Shown here: positions 1 through 6,734 of the stretch, piece after piece
How the letters are laid out: every line of letters starts with the position of its first letter
Position numbering within the stretch: the stretch's first letter is position 1
Origin: DATDAW01 sp036524675
Lineage (GTDB): Bacteria > Verrucomicrobiota > Verrucomicrobiia > Chthoniobacterales > DASVRZ01
Assembly: GCA_036524675.1 (NCBI GenBank)
Contig: DATDBU010000157.1
Coordinates: forward strand, 1 to 14,605
Direction of reading: 5' to 3'
DNA length: 14,605 bases
The notes under the pieces: generated by a model
Seen by the model: the letters and a program-made list of their open reading frames with translations, nothing else
What the model was told of the DNA's origin: nothing
The model's database searches: none
Position numbers and translations under genes: made by a program

Positions 1-95
1 AGGTGGTTGTGAGCGAGCGGCTTGTGACCGGCCAAAACCCCGCCTCCGCCACGGGCGTTGGCGAAGCGATCCTGAAGCTGCTCGAAGCGAAGTAA
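1..95 (+). CDS. DJ-1/PfpI family protein, C-terminal end (partial)
   Basis: The window starts inside this gene. Reading from base 3 gives 30 residues ending in TAA at 93-95. The tail contains LVTGQNPASA followed by GEAILKLL. A (L/V)xTGQNPxS segment followed by a hydrophobic helix is the usual end of DJ-1/PfpI-type class I glutamine-amidotransferase-like proteins (family knowledge). Members include chaperone/deglycase-like proteins, proteases and stress proteins; the fold alone does not settle the activity. The nucleophilic-elbow cysteine lies outside the window, so activity cannot be judged. Confident for the superfamily, not for the subfamily. Confidence 0.75.
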   Translation, partial: VVVSERLVTGQNPASATGVGEAILKLLEAK

Positions 96-268
96 TGTCT
101 AATGCAGGGAGCCGGTTGATCTAGCCTGGGAAAGCAAAAAAACAGCACTCTATGAAACATCCTCTCCATTGCCTTGGGGCATGCTGCTGAGTTTTTCCGG
201 TCTGCAGGCAACCGAATTAGCCACGGAAAAACCCACACGTCTTAAGGACTGCTTCGACTCTCAGGAAA

Positions 269-307
269 GCGGCGCCATAGCGCCGCACTCCACGGCGCTT
301 CGCGCTA
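269..307 (-). repeat. REP-like palindromic repeat, left copy flanking the RAYT remnant
   Basis: A perfect 7-bp stem (269-275 with 280-286, loop cata) is followed by a 23-base core at 285-307. Read on the minus strand, the core begins tagcgcgaagcgcc. The same 23 bases occur without mismatch at 692-714 on the plus strand, so the two copies are inverted and face each other across the transposase remnant. A near-identical core (g to t at one site) lies at 6331-6352. The hairpin plus conserved foot is the architecture of REP sequences mobilised by RAYT transposases. Confidence 0.8.
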
Positions 308-308
308 G

Positions 309-686
309 CTAAAAATCGTCGGGGATGGTTAAACGATCCCACTTGAAACGATAGATCGAACTGATCATCGAGGGAGACCCGGTTCGCTCGAACCACGCAG
401 CCGAACACCATGGGTAAAGATTTGCCACGGCTACTAAACCGTGTTTCACAGCATTCTGGTGCACATAATTCAATCTGGCAAAGTAAGACATCTGGTGCGT
501 AAGCCGCGTTCTCGGAAATTATGCCATACGCGGGGTTCTTGGTGTACGGTCGAGTTTATTGAGCCATTTTGACGTCTTCATGTGAAGCACACCCAGCATC
601 TGGGAAAGATTACTGGCATCGGTTTGATCCGAAGGACAATGGCCAACAAAATGGTAGTGATTGGCGAACACCGCCACGCTGCGATT
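309..686 (-). pseudogene. Decayed REP-associated tyrosine (Y1/HUH) transposase remnant
   Basis: The minus strand encodes about 125 residues of a RAYT (TnpA_REP, Y1_Tnp fold). From the amino end one reads AVFANHYHFVGH, where HYH is the HUH metal-binding motif, then NLSQMLGVLHMKTSKWLNKL, then YFARLNYVHQNAVKHGLV with the conserved tyrosine region, and a tail ending IYRFKWDRL. The frame is broken: a TAA (complement of 519-521) falls where the family reads RxWHNFRET. Restoring two bases near 525 and one near 513 would recover RMWHNFRETRLT, so a -2 and a -1 deletion seem to have occurred with frame regained afterwards. The amino-terminal half is missing: the frame meets a stop (complement of 687-689) just before the right REP copy. 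It cannot encode an active enzyme. The 96-268 stretch downstream holds nothing I recognise. Confidence 0.82.
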
Positions 687-691
687 TTACA

Positions 692-728
692 TAGCGCGAA
701 GCGCCGTGGAGTGCAACGCTTCGCGCTA
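692..728 (+). repeat. REP-like palindromic repeat, right copy flanking the RAYT remnant
   Basis: Perfect 12-bp inverted repeat: 692-703 (tagcgcgaagcg) pairs with 717-728 (cgcttcgcgcta). Its first 23 bases are identical to the inverted copy at 285-307. It abuts the truncated 5' end of the transposase remnant and lies 13 bp beyond the stop codon of the AraC-type gene. In an RNA made from that gene the hairpin could also act as a 3' end or stability element (inference). Confidence 0.8.
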
Positions 729-741
729 GGCGGAAAAGCGA

Positions 742-1638
742 TCACTCCCTCGCTCCCGCACTGTTCCGGAACTCACCGGGGGCCTGATCTGTTTCCCGTC
801 GGAAAAAGCGGCTGAAATACGAGGGATCACTAAAATTCAAGGCATATGCGATTTCTGAAACCGTCATGTCGGTGTGCGCAAGTAACCGTTTCGCTTCGAG
901 CAGCATTCGTTGACGGATAAGTTCGCTTGCAGGTTGTCCAATGCGCTCGTGAACGGCTTTGCTAAGACGATCCGGCGACATTTTAAGCATCCTGGCATAG
1001 TCGGCGACCGACTGAATCGCACTAAAATGGGTCTCCAGCGCGAGCCGAAACTGACGCACCAACGCGGAGTCCCGATCCGGTTTTGCGGTCGCAGCCGATT
1101 GTTTGAAGAGTCGCTCAGCCCGGATGAAAAGCACTTCCAGCAGAGCGCGCAACGCGGTCTCGAACCCCTCGGATTTCCCGGCGAACTCCCGTTCCATCTG
1201 CCCGAAGATCATTGCCACGTCGTCGGTCGCGTGAGCCGGAACGGCGAGGACAGGCGCCGTTTCGTGCGGATACCAAAACGTGTAGTTCAAGAGCGGACTC
1301 GGCGGCGGCGCGTCTGCGTCGAAAAAAGTTTGCGTGAAACAGATAAAATCGCCGTGCATTCCCGGTCCGTTCATCCAGCGATGCACCTGGCCGGGAGTCA
1401 CGAAAACCAGCGAGGGCGCGGTGATTCGGTACACTTCAAAGTCGTTAACGTGCGCACCGTCTCCATCGAGCCAGAAAATTTCGAAATAATGATGCCGGTG
1501 CAGGCGCATCCGATTGGGCAGATACTTCACGGAATTCTGAAACTTCCCAACGTAAACACCCCCAGACTCGCCTCCGAACGGAGTGTAATCGTCCATCCCG
1601 TGGAAAGGAACTGCTCGTTGTTTTGTGGGGTCATCCAT
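742..1638 (-). CDS. AraC family transcriptional regulator
   Basis: A 298-residue protein of typical AraC length. An amino-terminal cupin-like sensor domain (about residues 45-105) contains LHRHHYFEIFWLDGDG and the FVTPGQVHRW motif that normally shapes the ligand pocket. The carboxyl end holds the two-helix-turn-helix AraC domain: VADYARMLKMSPDRLSKAVHE at about 211-231 and MTVSEIAYALNFSDPSYFSRFF at about 258-279, with the usual F-R-R-E-T-x-x-x-P-x-E-F ending. Start: the frame stays open upstream to a TTG at 1752, but that would overlap the divergent aldo/keto reductase. The ATG at 1638 leaves a 99-bp divergent intergenic region. ATG 1596 is a second option. No strong ribosome site is visible. 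It probably controls the divergent reductase gene; the effector is unknown, though the cupin suggests a small metabolite such as a sugar. Confidence 0.92.
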   Translation of the reverse strand: MDDPTKQRAVPFHGMDDYTPFGGESGGVYVGKFQNSVKYLPNRMRLHRHHYFEIFWLDGDGAHVNDFEVYRITAPSLVFVTPGQVHRWMNGPGMHGDFICFTQTFFDADAPPPSPLLNYTFWYPHETAPVLAVPAHATDDVAMIFGQMEREFAGKSEGFETALRALLEVLFIRAERLFKQSAATAKPDRDSALVRQFRLALETHFSAIQSVADYARMLKMSPDRLSKAVHERIGQPASELIRQRMLLEAKRLLAHTDMTVSEIAYALNFSDPSYFSRFFRRETDQAPGEFRNSAGARE

Positions 1639-1737
1639 GGCAGCGCTTTTCGATTGTCCGCCTGAAAATACTGAATTTGAGCCGCAAAACACCAGCCTTG
1701 GAACTTTTCTACAAGGATTTCCCACGGACCGTGAGAA
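1639..1737. promoter_or_regulatory. Divergent promoter region between AraC regulator and aldo/keto reductase
   Basis: This 99-bp gap must hold promoters for both genes. At 1723-1733 there is a perfect palindrome, cacgg-a-ccgtg, ending four bases before the reductase start codon. It could be an operator or a hairpin over the start site. No clear -35/-10 pair stands out. The regulatory role is inferred from geometry only. Confidence 0.4.
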
Positions 1738-2790
1738 ATGGAATACAGACAACTCGGCTGCTCAGGGCTCAAGGTGCCGGCTTTAAGCCTCGGCACCGGC
1801 ACATTTGGCGGTGGAAACGATTTCTTCAAGGCCTGGGGCGCGACCGGCGAGAAGGAAGCCACACGGCTCATCGATATTTGCCTCGAAGCGGGATTGACGC
1901 TGTTTGATTCGGCCGACGTCTACTCCGATGGACTTGCCGAAGAAGTGCTCGGCAAAGCGATCAAGGGCCGCCGCGATCAGGTGCTCATTTCGACCAAAGC
2001 GCATCTGCGGACTGGCTCGGGTCCCAATGATGTCGGGTCCTCGCGATACCATTTACTGCAGGCAGTGGAGAAAAGCCTGCGCCGGCTGGGCACGGATACG
2101 ATCGATCTTTTTCAACTCCACGGCTTCGACGCGTTCACGCCGATTGAAGAAACTCTCGGCACGCTCGGCGATCTGGTGAACAGCGGTAAGATTCGCTACG
2201 TCGGCTGTTCGAATTTCGCAGGCTGGCATTTGATGAAATCACTGGCCACTTCCGAAAAATACGGGCTGCCACGTTACGTCGCGCATCAAGCTTACTATTC
2301 ACTTATCGGCCGGGACTACGAATGGGAGTTGATGCCCCTGGCGATTGATCAGAAAATTGCCACCATCGTGTGGAGCCCGCTCGGTTGGGGACGCCTCACC
2401 GGCAAACTGCGTCGTGGCCAGCCGAAACCCGAAACCAGCCGTCTCAACTCGCCGAGCAATTTGGACGCGGGACCTCCGATTGACGACGAGGATGTTTTCA
2501 AGGTAATCGATGCCTTGGATGAGGTATCTCAGGAAACCGGGAAAACCGTCCCGCAGATCGCACTCAATTGGCTCTTGCAACGGCCCACCGTCGCCACAGT
2601 AATCATTGGCGCCCGCAACGAAGAGCAGCTCCGCCAGAATCTCGGCGCCGTGGGCTGGAATCTCACTTCGGAGCAGGTCGCGAAGCTCGATGCCGCCAGC
2701 GCCCGGACTCCGGCCTATCCGTACTGGCCTTATTATGTGCAGCAAGGCTTTGCCGAGCGGAACCCGCCTCCCGTAAGATCCGGCGTTTGA
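1738..2790 (+). CDS. Aldo/keto reductase
   Basis: A 350-residue (alpha/beta)8-barrel NAD(P)H-dependent oxidoreductase of the AKR superfamily. It starts with the family signature MEYRQLGCSGLKVPALSLG. The catalytic tetrad is visible: D57 in FDSAD, Y62, K87 in STKAHL and H128 in FQLHGFD. The barrel strand GKIRYVGCSNFAGWHL (150-165), the SPLGWGRLTGK loop (213-223) and the cofactor phosphate-binding end VIIGARNEEQLRQNL (288-302) follow in order. Such enzymes reduce aldehydes and ketones, or oxidise sugars and alcohols; the substrate cannot be read from sequence. ATG 1738 fits the conserved amino end, although the nearest purine-rich stretch is weak. It lies divergent to an AraC regulator and 73 bp upstream of a second, distinct aldo/keto reductase, so the two are likely cotranscribed. 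Confidence 0.93.
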   Translation: MEYRQLGCSGLKVPALSLGTGTFGGGNDFFKAWGATGEKEATRLIDICLEAGLTLFDSADVYSDGLAEEVLGKAIKGRRDQVLISTKAHLRTGSGPNDVGSSRYHLLQAVEKSLRRLGTDTIDLFQLHGFDAFTPIEETLGTLGDLVNSGKIRYVGCSNFAGWHLMKSLATSEKYGLPRYVAHQAYYSLIGRDYEWELMPLAIDQKIATIVWSPLGWGRLTGKLRRGQPKPETSRLNSPSNLDAGPPIDDEDVFKVIDALDEVSQETGKTVPQIALNWLLQRPTVATVIIGARNEEQLRQNLGAVGWNLTSEQVAKLDAASARTPAYPYWPYYVQQGFAERNPPPVRSGV

Positions 2791-2863
2791 GCGGGATGCT
2801 TCTGCGCAGAAAACTTTCGTGAACGTCCACAACACGCTCTAAAGGAGAGAAAAGCACATTCCT

Positions 2864-3928
2864 ATGGCTATCTCGACTTACGACAACGTTCCCTTTACGC
2901 ATGATCCCTACCGCGCCGCAGCTGACCGCTACCGGCACTTCGCCTATCGCCGAGTCGGCAACAGCGGGTTGATGCTGCCACCACTCTCACTCGGACTTTG
3001 GTACAACTTCGGGGACAACCGCCCGTTCGATATCCAGCGCGAGATCCTACGCTATGCCTTCGATCACGGCATCACCCACTTCGACCTGGCCAACAATTAC
3101 GGACCGCCTTACGGATCGGCAGAGGAAAATTTCGGCCGGATGATGCGCCGGGACTTCAAGCCCTACCGGGATGAACTGATCATTGCCACCAAGGCCGGTT
3201 GGGATATGTGGCCGGGACCCTATGGCCAGTTGGGTTCCAGTAAATATTTGCTCGCCAGCCTGGACGCTTCCCTGGAGCGCATGAGTCTGGACTATGTGGA
3301 CATCTTTTACTCGCACCGTTTCGATCCGGAAACGCCGGTGGAGGAAACTGTCCGGGCGCTGGACGCTGCTGTGCGTGCTGGAAAATGTCGGTATGTCGGC
3401 ATCTCCTCCTATTCCGCCGAGCGCACCCAGGAAGCGGCCGGCATCGCTCAACGACTCGGCACGCCGCTCGTCATTCACCAACCGTCCTATTCCCCGCTTA
3501 ATCGTTGGATTGAAGGCGGCCTCACGGACGTTTTGGCTGGGAATGGAATGGGCGCGATCGCTTTCACTGCTCTCGCGCAGGGTCTGCTCACCAACAGATA
3601 TCTTCAAGGCACCGCGGATGTGCATCGCGCCACGGCCCGGCCGACCTTTGATGTTTCTGTCCTGACAGAGGACACTCTGACCCGGGTACGCGGATTGAAT
3701 GCGATCGCTCAACGACGGGGCCAGACCCTCGCCCAAATGGCACTGGTCTGGGTGTTGCGGGATCCCCGTGTCACGTCGGCTCTGGTGGGAACCTCCAGCG
3801 TGGAGCAACTCGCCGAAAATCTGAAAGCCCTGGAGAACCCAACGTTCACCCGCGAGGAACTCGGCGAGATTGATCGTTACGCCGTCGATTCAGGCATCGA
3901 CCTGTGGCGGGCTTCGTCCGACTTGTAG
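2864..3928 (+). CDS. yghZ: Aldo/keto reductase, L-glyceraldehyde-3-phosphate reductase (YghZ) type
   Basis: A 354-residue AKR closely resembling E. coli YghZ (AKR14 group) in recalled sequence. Shared blocks include LSLGLWYNFG, ITHFDLANNYGPP.GSAEENFGR, TKAGWDMWPGPYG, SSKYLLASLDASLERM, YVDIFYSHRFD, HQPSYSPLNRW and the ending LWRASSDL. Tetrad: D74, Y79, K110, H151. YghZ reduces L-glyceraldehyde 3-phosphate and methylglyoxal with NADPH, so a role in carbonyl detoxification or triose metabolism is likely. The homology starts near residue 24; about 20 extra residues precede it. AAGGAG at 2842-2847 lies 16 bases from ATG 2864, rather far; an in-frame ATT at 2858 would be closer, but ATG is preferred. 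It follows the first reductase in the same direction and shares only generic AKR features with it, so this is not a recent duplication. Confidence 0.92.
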   Translation: MAISTYDNVPFTHDPYRAAADRYRHFAYRRVGNSGLMLPPLSLGLWYNFGDNRPFDIQREILRYAFDHGITHFDLANNYGPPYGSAEENFGRMMRRDFKPYRDELIIATKAGWDMWPGPYGQLGSSKYLLASLDASLERMSLDYVDIFYSHRFDPETPVEETVRALDAAVRAGKCRYVGISSYSAERTQEAAGIAQRLGTPLVIHQPSYSPLNRWIEGGLTDVLAGNGMGAIAFTALAQGLLTNRYLQGTADVHRATARPTFDVSVLTEDTLTRVRGLNAIAQRRGQTLAQMALVWVLRDPRVTSALVGTSSVEQLAENLKALENPTFTREELGEIDRYAVDSGIDLWRASSDL

Positions 3929-4058
3929 CGCCTCAAGCAGCTGCGGGAGAATCAGCAGATCAGCTTGCAAGAAGGCTGCTCTTGCCATGTCGTATACTCA
4001 GTGTCCTCCGTGCCTCCGCGTGACATCATCCTCAAATTCGCACATCCTAAAACATCCT

Positions 4059-4652
4059 ATGCCCAACGTAGCCATCGTTTATCACTCACTTTACGGTCAC
4101 ACCAAATTGCAAGCCGAAGCCGTTCTTCGCGGTGCTTTGAGCGTAACGGGAACAACCGCCAAACTTTACACCGCAGAAGAAGCCACCGCGAAGCTCGACG
4201 AACTCGACGGCGCTGACGCCATTATTTTCGGGTGTCCCACGTATATGGGCAGCATGTCGGCAGGAATGAAAACCTTCATTGAAGCCGCCGCCAAGAAGTG
4301 GTTCACGCTGGCCTGGAAAGACAAGATCGCGGGCGCTTTCACCAACTCCAGTTCCTTTTCCGGGGATAAGCTCAATACCCTGTTCGGTCTGGTGGTGAAC
4401 GCTCTGCAACAGGGTATGATTTACGTCGGACTCGGCATGCTGCCTGCCGCCAATCAGCCCGAAAGTTTCCAATCCCCCGCCGGACCGGGCCCGGAGGCGC
4501 ACAACCGCGTTGGATCGTTCATAGGCCCGATGTCTGCCAGTTTCCAGGTAGCACCGCCCGATGCCCCGGTGAAAGGCGACATCGAAACAGCCGAAATCTA
4601 CGGGGCGCGAATTGCGAGCATCACGGCGCAGTTCGTCCGGGGCCGGGTATAG
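4059..4652 (+). CDS. WrbA-like flavodoxin-fold protein, putative NAD(P)H:quinone oxidoreductase
   Basis: A 197-residue flavodoxin-fold protein, close to the usual length of about 200 for WrbA. The amino end VAIVYHSLYGHTKLQAEAV carries the FMN phosphate loop (S10-x-x-G-H-T15). ADAIIFGCPTYMGSMSAGMKTFIE (52-75) is the second flavin loop, and KIAGAFTNSSSFSGDK (89-104) the third. Family members pass two electrons from NAD(P)H to quinones and so avoid semiquinone radicals; some relatives only bind FMN. The ATG at 4059 is chosen because homology begins at its second residue. The frame is open further upstream to 3870 but would overlap the end of the preceding reductase. It is the third gene of the plus-strand run, 130 bp after the YghZ-type gene, which fits a redox or electrophile-defence cluster. 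Confidence 0.88.
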   Translation: MPNVAIVYHSLYGHTKLQAEAVLRGALSVTGTTAKLYTAEEATAKLDELDGADAIIFGCPTYMGSMSAGMKTFIEAAAKKWFTLAWKDKIAGAFTNSSSFSGDKLNTLFGLVVNALQQGMIYVGLGMLPAANQPESFQSPAGPGPEAHNRVGSFIGPMSASFQVAPPDAPVKGDIETAEIYGARIASITAQFVRGRV

Positions 4653-4744
4653 TGCTTGTTGCGAGCAAATCGTGGCACGACCCCTGAAGACGCCAGTGAG
4701 TTGCATTTGCGGAGTTTTGTTCAATAGTTCAAACAATAAGAACC

Positions 4745-5782
4745 ATGAAGATTCCCGCCTATGCTCAGGGACGCAAAATCGTCCCGGTTTTGTCCAACCT
4801 CATTGAACCGCCCGTCGCCGCGGCGTCCACGCGGCAGACGGACGGGGAATTGCTCGATTCATATTCGAAAACCGTCTCCGCCGTCGTCAACCGCGTCGCG
4901 CCCAGTGTCGTCAATGTCCGCATCAAGTCCGGCCAACGCGGCCAGGGTAGCGGCACCGGATTCATCATCGCCTCCGACGGATTTATCCTGACAAACAGCC
5001 ACGTCGTCCATGGCGCCAACGAAATCGAAGTCACCCTGCACGATGCCCGCGTTTTTTCCGCTCAACTGGTCGGCTCCGACCCTGAAACTGACCTCGCCGT
5101 CATTCGCATCAATGCTCCCGACCTTGAGCATGTGCGCCTCGGGGATTCGTCACGGATCAGCGTTGGTCAGATCGCCATCGCCATTGGTTCACCGTTTGGC
5201 TTCCAGCAAACGGTGACCGCGGGTATCGTCAGCGCTCTCGGACGCTCCATGCGCGCCGAATCAGGACGCCTGATGGACGATATTATCCAGACGGACGCCG
5301 CGTTGAATCCCGGCAATTCCGGAGGACCTCTCGTCAACAGTGCCGGCGAAGTGATCGGCGTGAACACCGCCGTCATCCTGCCAGCGCAAGGCATCTGCTT
5401 TGCGATCGCCAGTAACACGGCCAAGTTCGTGGCAGGCTGGCTGATTAAAGAGGGACGCATCCGGCGCAGTTCCATCGGCGTGGCCGGTCAAAACATCCCG
5501 CTTCACCCTCGGGTGGTGCGTTTTCATAAACTCCCGCAGGATCGCGGCGTCCTGGTGGCTGAAGTCGAGCCTAACAGTCCCGCCTTCGAAACGGGGTTGC
5601 GCCGTGGCGATGTCATCGTCGGTTTCAAAGGTCAGCCCATTGGGACGATCGACGACCTGCACAAACAGCTGGTCGTCAGCGAAATCGGCGTCTCATCACC
5701 GCTGATGATCCTGCGCGGCACGGAGAAGCTATTTTACGTTATCACGCCGCGCGAACTTCGCCCGGCTGGAAGCACCCGTTAA
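4745..5782 (+). CDS. Trypsin-like serine protease with PDZ domain (DegP/HtrA family)
   Basis: A 345-residue HtrA-family protease. The chymotrypsin-fold domain spans about residues 40-235. Its catalytic triad is H86 in LTNSHVVHG, D116 in SDPETDLAVIR and S192 in NPGNSGGPL. One PDZ domain follows (about 245-335), with GVLVAEVEPNSPAFETGLRRGDVIVGF typical of its peptide-binding half. Most HtrA proteins are exported or membrane anchored. Here the first 40 residues (MKIPAYAQGRKIVPVLSNLI...) show neither a hydrophobic signal core nor a transmembrane helix, so it may act in the cytoplasm or leave by an unusual route. There is one PDZ rather than the two of DegP. ATG 4745 is preceded only by a weak AAGAA. 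It is the last gene before a strong terminator. Family assignment is firm; compartment is inferred. Confidence 0.94.
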   Translation: MKIPAYAQGRKIVPVLSNLIEPPVAAASTRQTDGELLDSYSKTVSAVVNRVAPSVVNVRIKSGQRGQGSGTGFIIASDGFILTNSHVVHGANEIEVTLHDARVFSAQLVGSDPETDLAVIRINAPDLEHVRLGDSSRISVGQIAIAIGSPFGFQQTVTAGIVSALGRSMRAESGRLMDDIIQTDAALNPGNSGGPLVNSAGEVIGVNTAVILPAQGICFAIASNTAKFVAGWLIKEGRIRRSSIGVAGQNIPLHPRVVRFHKLPQDRGVLVAEVEPNSPAFETGLRRGDVIVGFKGQPIGTIDDLHKQLVVSEIGVSSPLMILRGTEKLFYVITPRELRPAGSTR

Positions 5783-5847
5783 AGAGCTCTATGCAGTTTC
5801 ACAGCTAGACCATACCCGCGACACCTTTACATCAGGTTTACGGATTT

Positions 5848-5882
5848 CAATGCCGCCATCCCTCCGATGGCGGCATTGTTTT
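5848..5882 (+). terminator. Rho-independent terminator after the protease gene
   Basis: A perfect 13-bp stem (5848-5860 with 5866-5878, loop cctcc) is followed directly by TTTT at 5879-5882. It lies 66 bp after the protease stop codon and ends the plus-strand run that begins with the first aldo/keto reductase. Confidence 0.88.
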
Positions 5883-6064
5883 GCACACTACTAACTTCCT
5901 CTACCAAATGCCCGGCCCGGAGTGCCCACACAAAGTCAGCGAAGGCAGCGCTCAAGAGCAGAAATAGAAATACCCTACCTTCCTCCCCTGGCCCTCGAGG
6001 CCATTATCTCTTCGTCCCAAGCGGGATTTGCGCTAGTGCTCTGTCATGTTTGGAATGGCGGATT

Positions 6065-6279
6065 GCGAAGCCATCCAAGCTGCAGCAGCCGGGGGTAAGC
6101 GAGGAACGAGCGCACCCCGGAATCCATGTCATAACGAATCGATCCCGGAGGGATCGCAGCAACTCGTGTGGCGCATGGCTGCGATCCTTTCAGGATCGGA
6201 CTCTTTATCGCTTGTAACCAGGGGTATCTCCCGCCAGGGCGGGATCAACCCCCGGCTGCTGTGCCTGGAATGGCTTCGC
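6065..6279. repeat. Large compound palindrome with nested hairpins
   Basis: The outer arms 6065-6096 and 6248-6279 are near-complementary over 32 bases (gcgaagccat...cagccgggggt against acccccggctg...ggcttcgc). Inside are further perfect dyads: gatccc-gga-gggatc and gatcct-ttc-aggatc, linked by gatcgcagc/gctgcgatc, and tcccgcc-ag-ggcggga within ggggt/acccc. No reading frame in it resembles a protein. This looks like an insertion-type intergenic repeat (miniature palindromic element) rather than a single terminator. The 5883-6064 stretch before it holds nothing recognised. Confidence 0.72.
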
Positions 6280-6330
6280 CATTGAAAATCGGCTGCCCGT
6301 CATTTCAGCCATGACGATGCACTAGACCCC

Positions 6331-6354
6331 AGCGCGAAGCGCCTTGGAGTGCGG
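6331..6354 (+). repeat. Third copy of the REP-like core
   Basis: The core agcgcgaagcgcc-t-tggagtgc matches the copies at 285-307 and 692-714 with one base changed (t for g), and is followed by gcgg as in the left copy. It has no transposase beside it. It sits directly left of a long inverted repeat and may be one end of that element. Confidence 0.72.
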
Positions 6355-6367
6355 CCATTTCGACAAG

Positions 6368-6492
6368 TTGGGGAGGATAGGCCGCTGACCTGTAGCAACC
6401 GGCGGTTCGCGGTCAGTTACCAACGCCCGCAGACTCAAAAAACCTTTCGGCGGGCCGCCGAGGACTACAGGCCAGCGGCCTATCCTCCCCAG
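6368..6492. repeat. Long inverted repeat, 28-bp arms
   Basis: The arms 6368-6395 and 6465-6492 match as inverted copies at 26 of 28 positions (ggggaggataggccgctg and its complement). The spacer of about 70 bp has its own short dyads. With the REP core at 6331 it forms one compact element about 160 bp long in the gap before the PEP-CTERM gene. It could fold into a long hairpin in RNA or as single-stranded DNA, the substrate form used by HUH transposases (inference). Confidence 0.75.
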
Positions 6493-6667
6493 CTTCTCGA
6501 GGCGAGAAATCGCGGTCGCATGCGCCAAGGCCGGCGCGTGTCAAAGTCCAAGAAAACTTCTATTTGCCACAAAAGCCTAGCGTTTCTGGCCCCTGTAAAT
6601 CTTTTTGAACAAAGTTCTAATTTTACGCTTGCACCGCGGGGCTGTTTTCGCATAGGCCTCCGCACAG

Positions 6668-6688
6668 AACTTCCAGCTAATGGAAGTT
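6668..6688 (+). promoter_or_regulatory. Leader hairpin upstream of the PEP-CTERM gene
   Basis: A perfect 8-bp stem (aacttcca, loop gctaa, tggaagtt) followed by TT, ending 46 bases before the ATG at 6735, is in a position to lie in the 5' leader. It could be an operator, an attenuator-like hairpin or an mRNA stabiliser. There is no other support. Confidence 0.35.
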
Positions 6689-6734
6689 TTACTCTCCTTC
6701 TCCACTCCCTAACCCTCCAAAAACATCTGTAATT

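Noticed and set aside
910..1665. Plus-strand open frame of 251 codons
   Set aside because: It lies antisense to the AraC regulator, whose domains are clear; the translation is arginine-rich with no recognisable motif.
3047..3808. Minus-strand open frame of 253 codons
   Set aside because: Shadow of the YghZ-type reductase caused by high GC at third codon positions; no family features.
3870..4058. Upstream extension of the WrbA-like gene
   Set aside because: It would overlap the end of the reductase gene and adds 63 residues with no homology; the flavodoxin fold starts right after ATG 4059.
6605..6617. gaac-aaa-gttc dyad as a LexA-type operator
   Set aside because: The spacing does not fit SOS boxes known to me, and the nearby gene is a PEP-CTERM protein with no SOS link.
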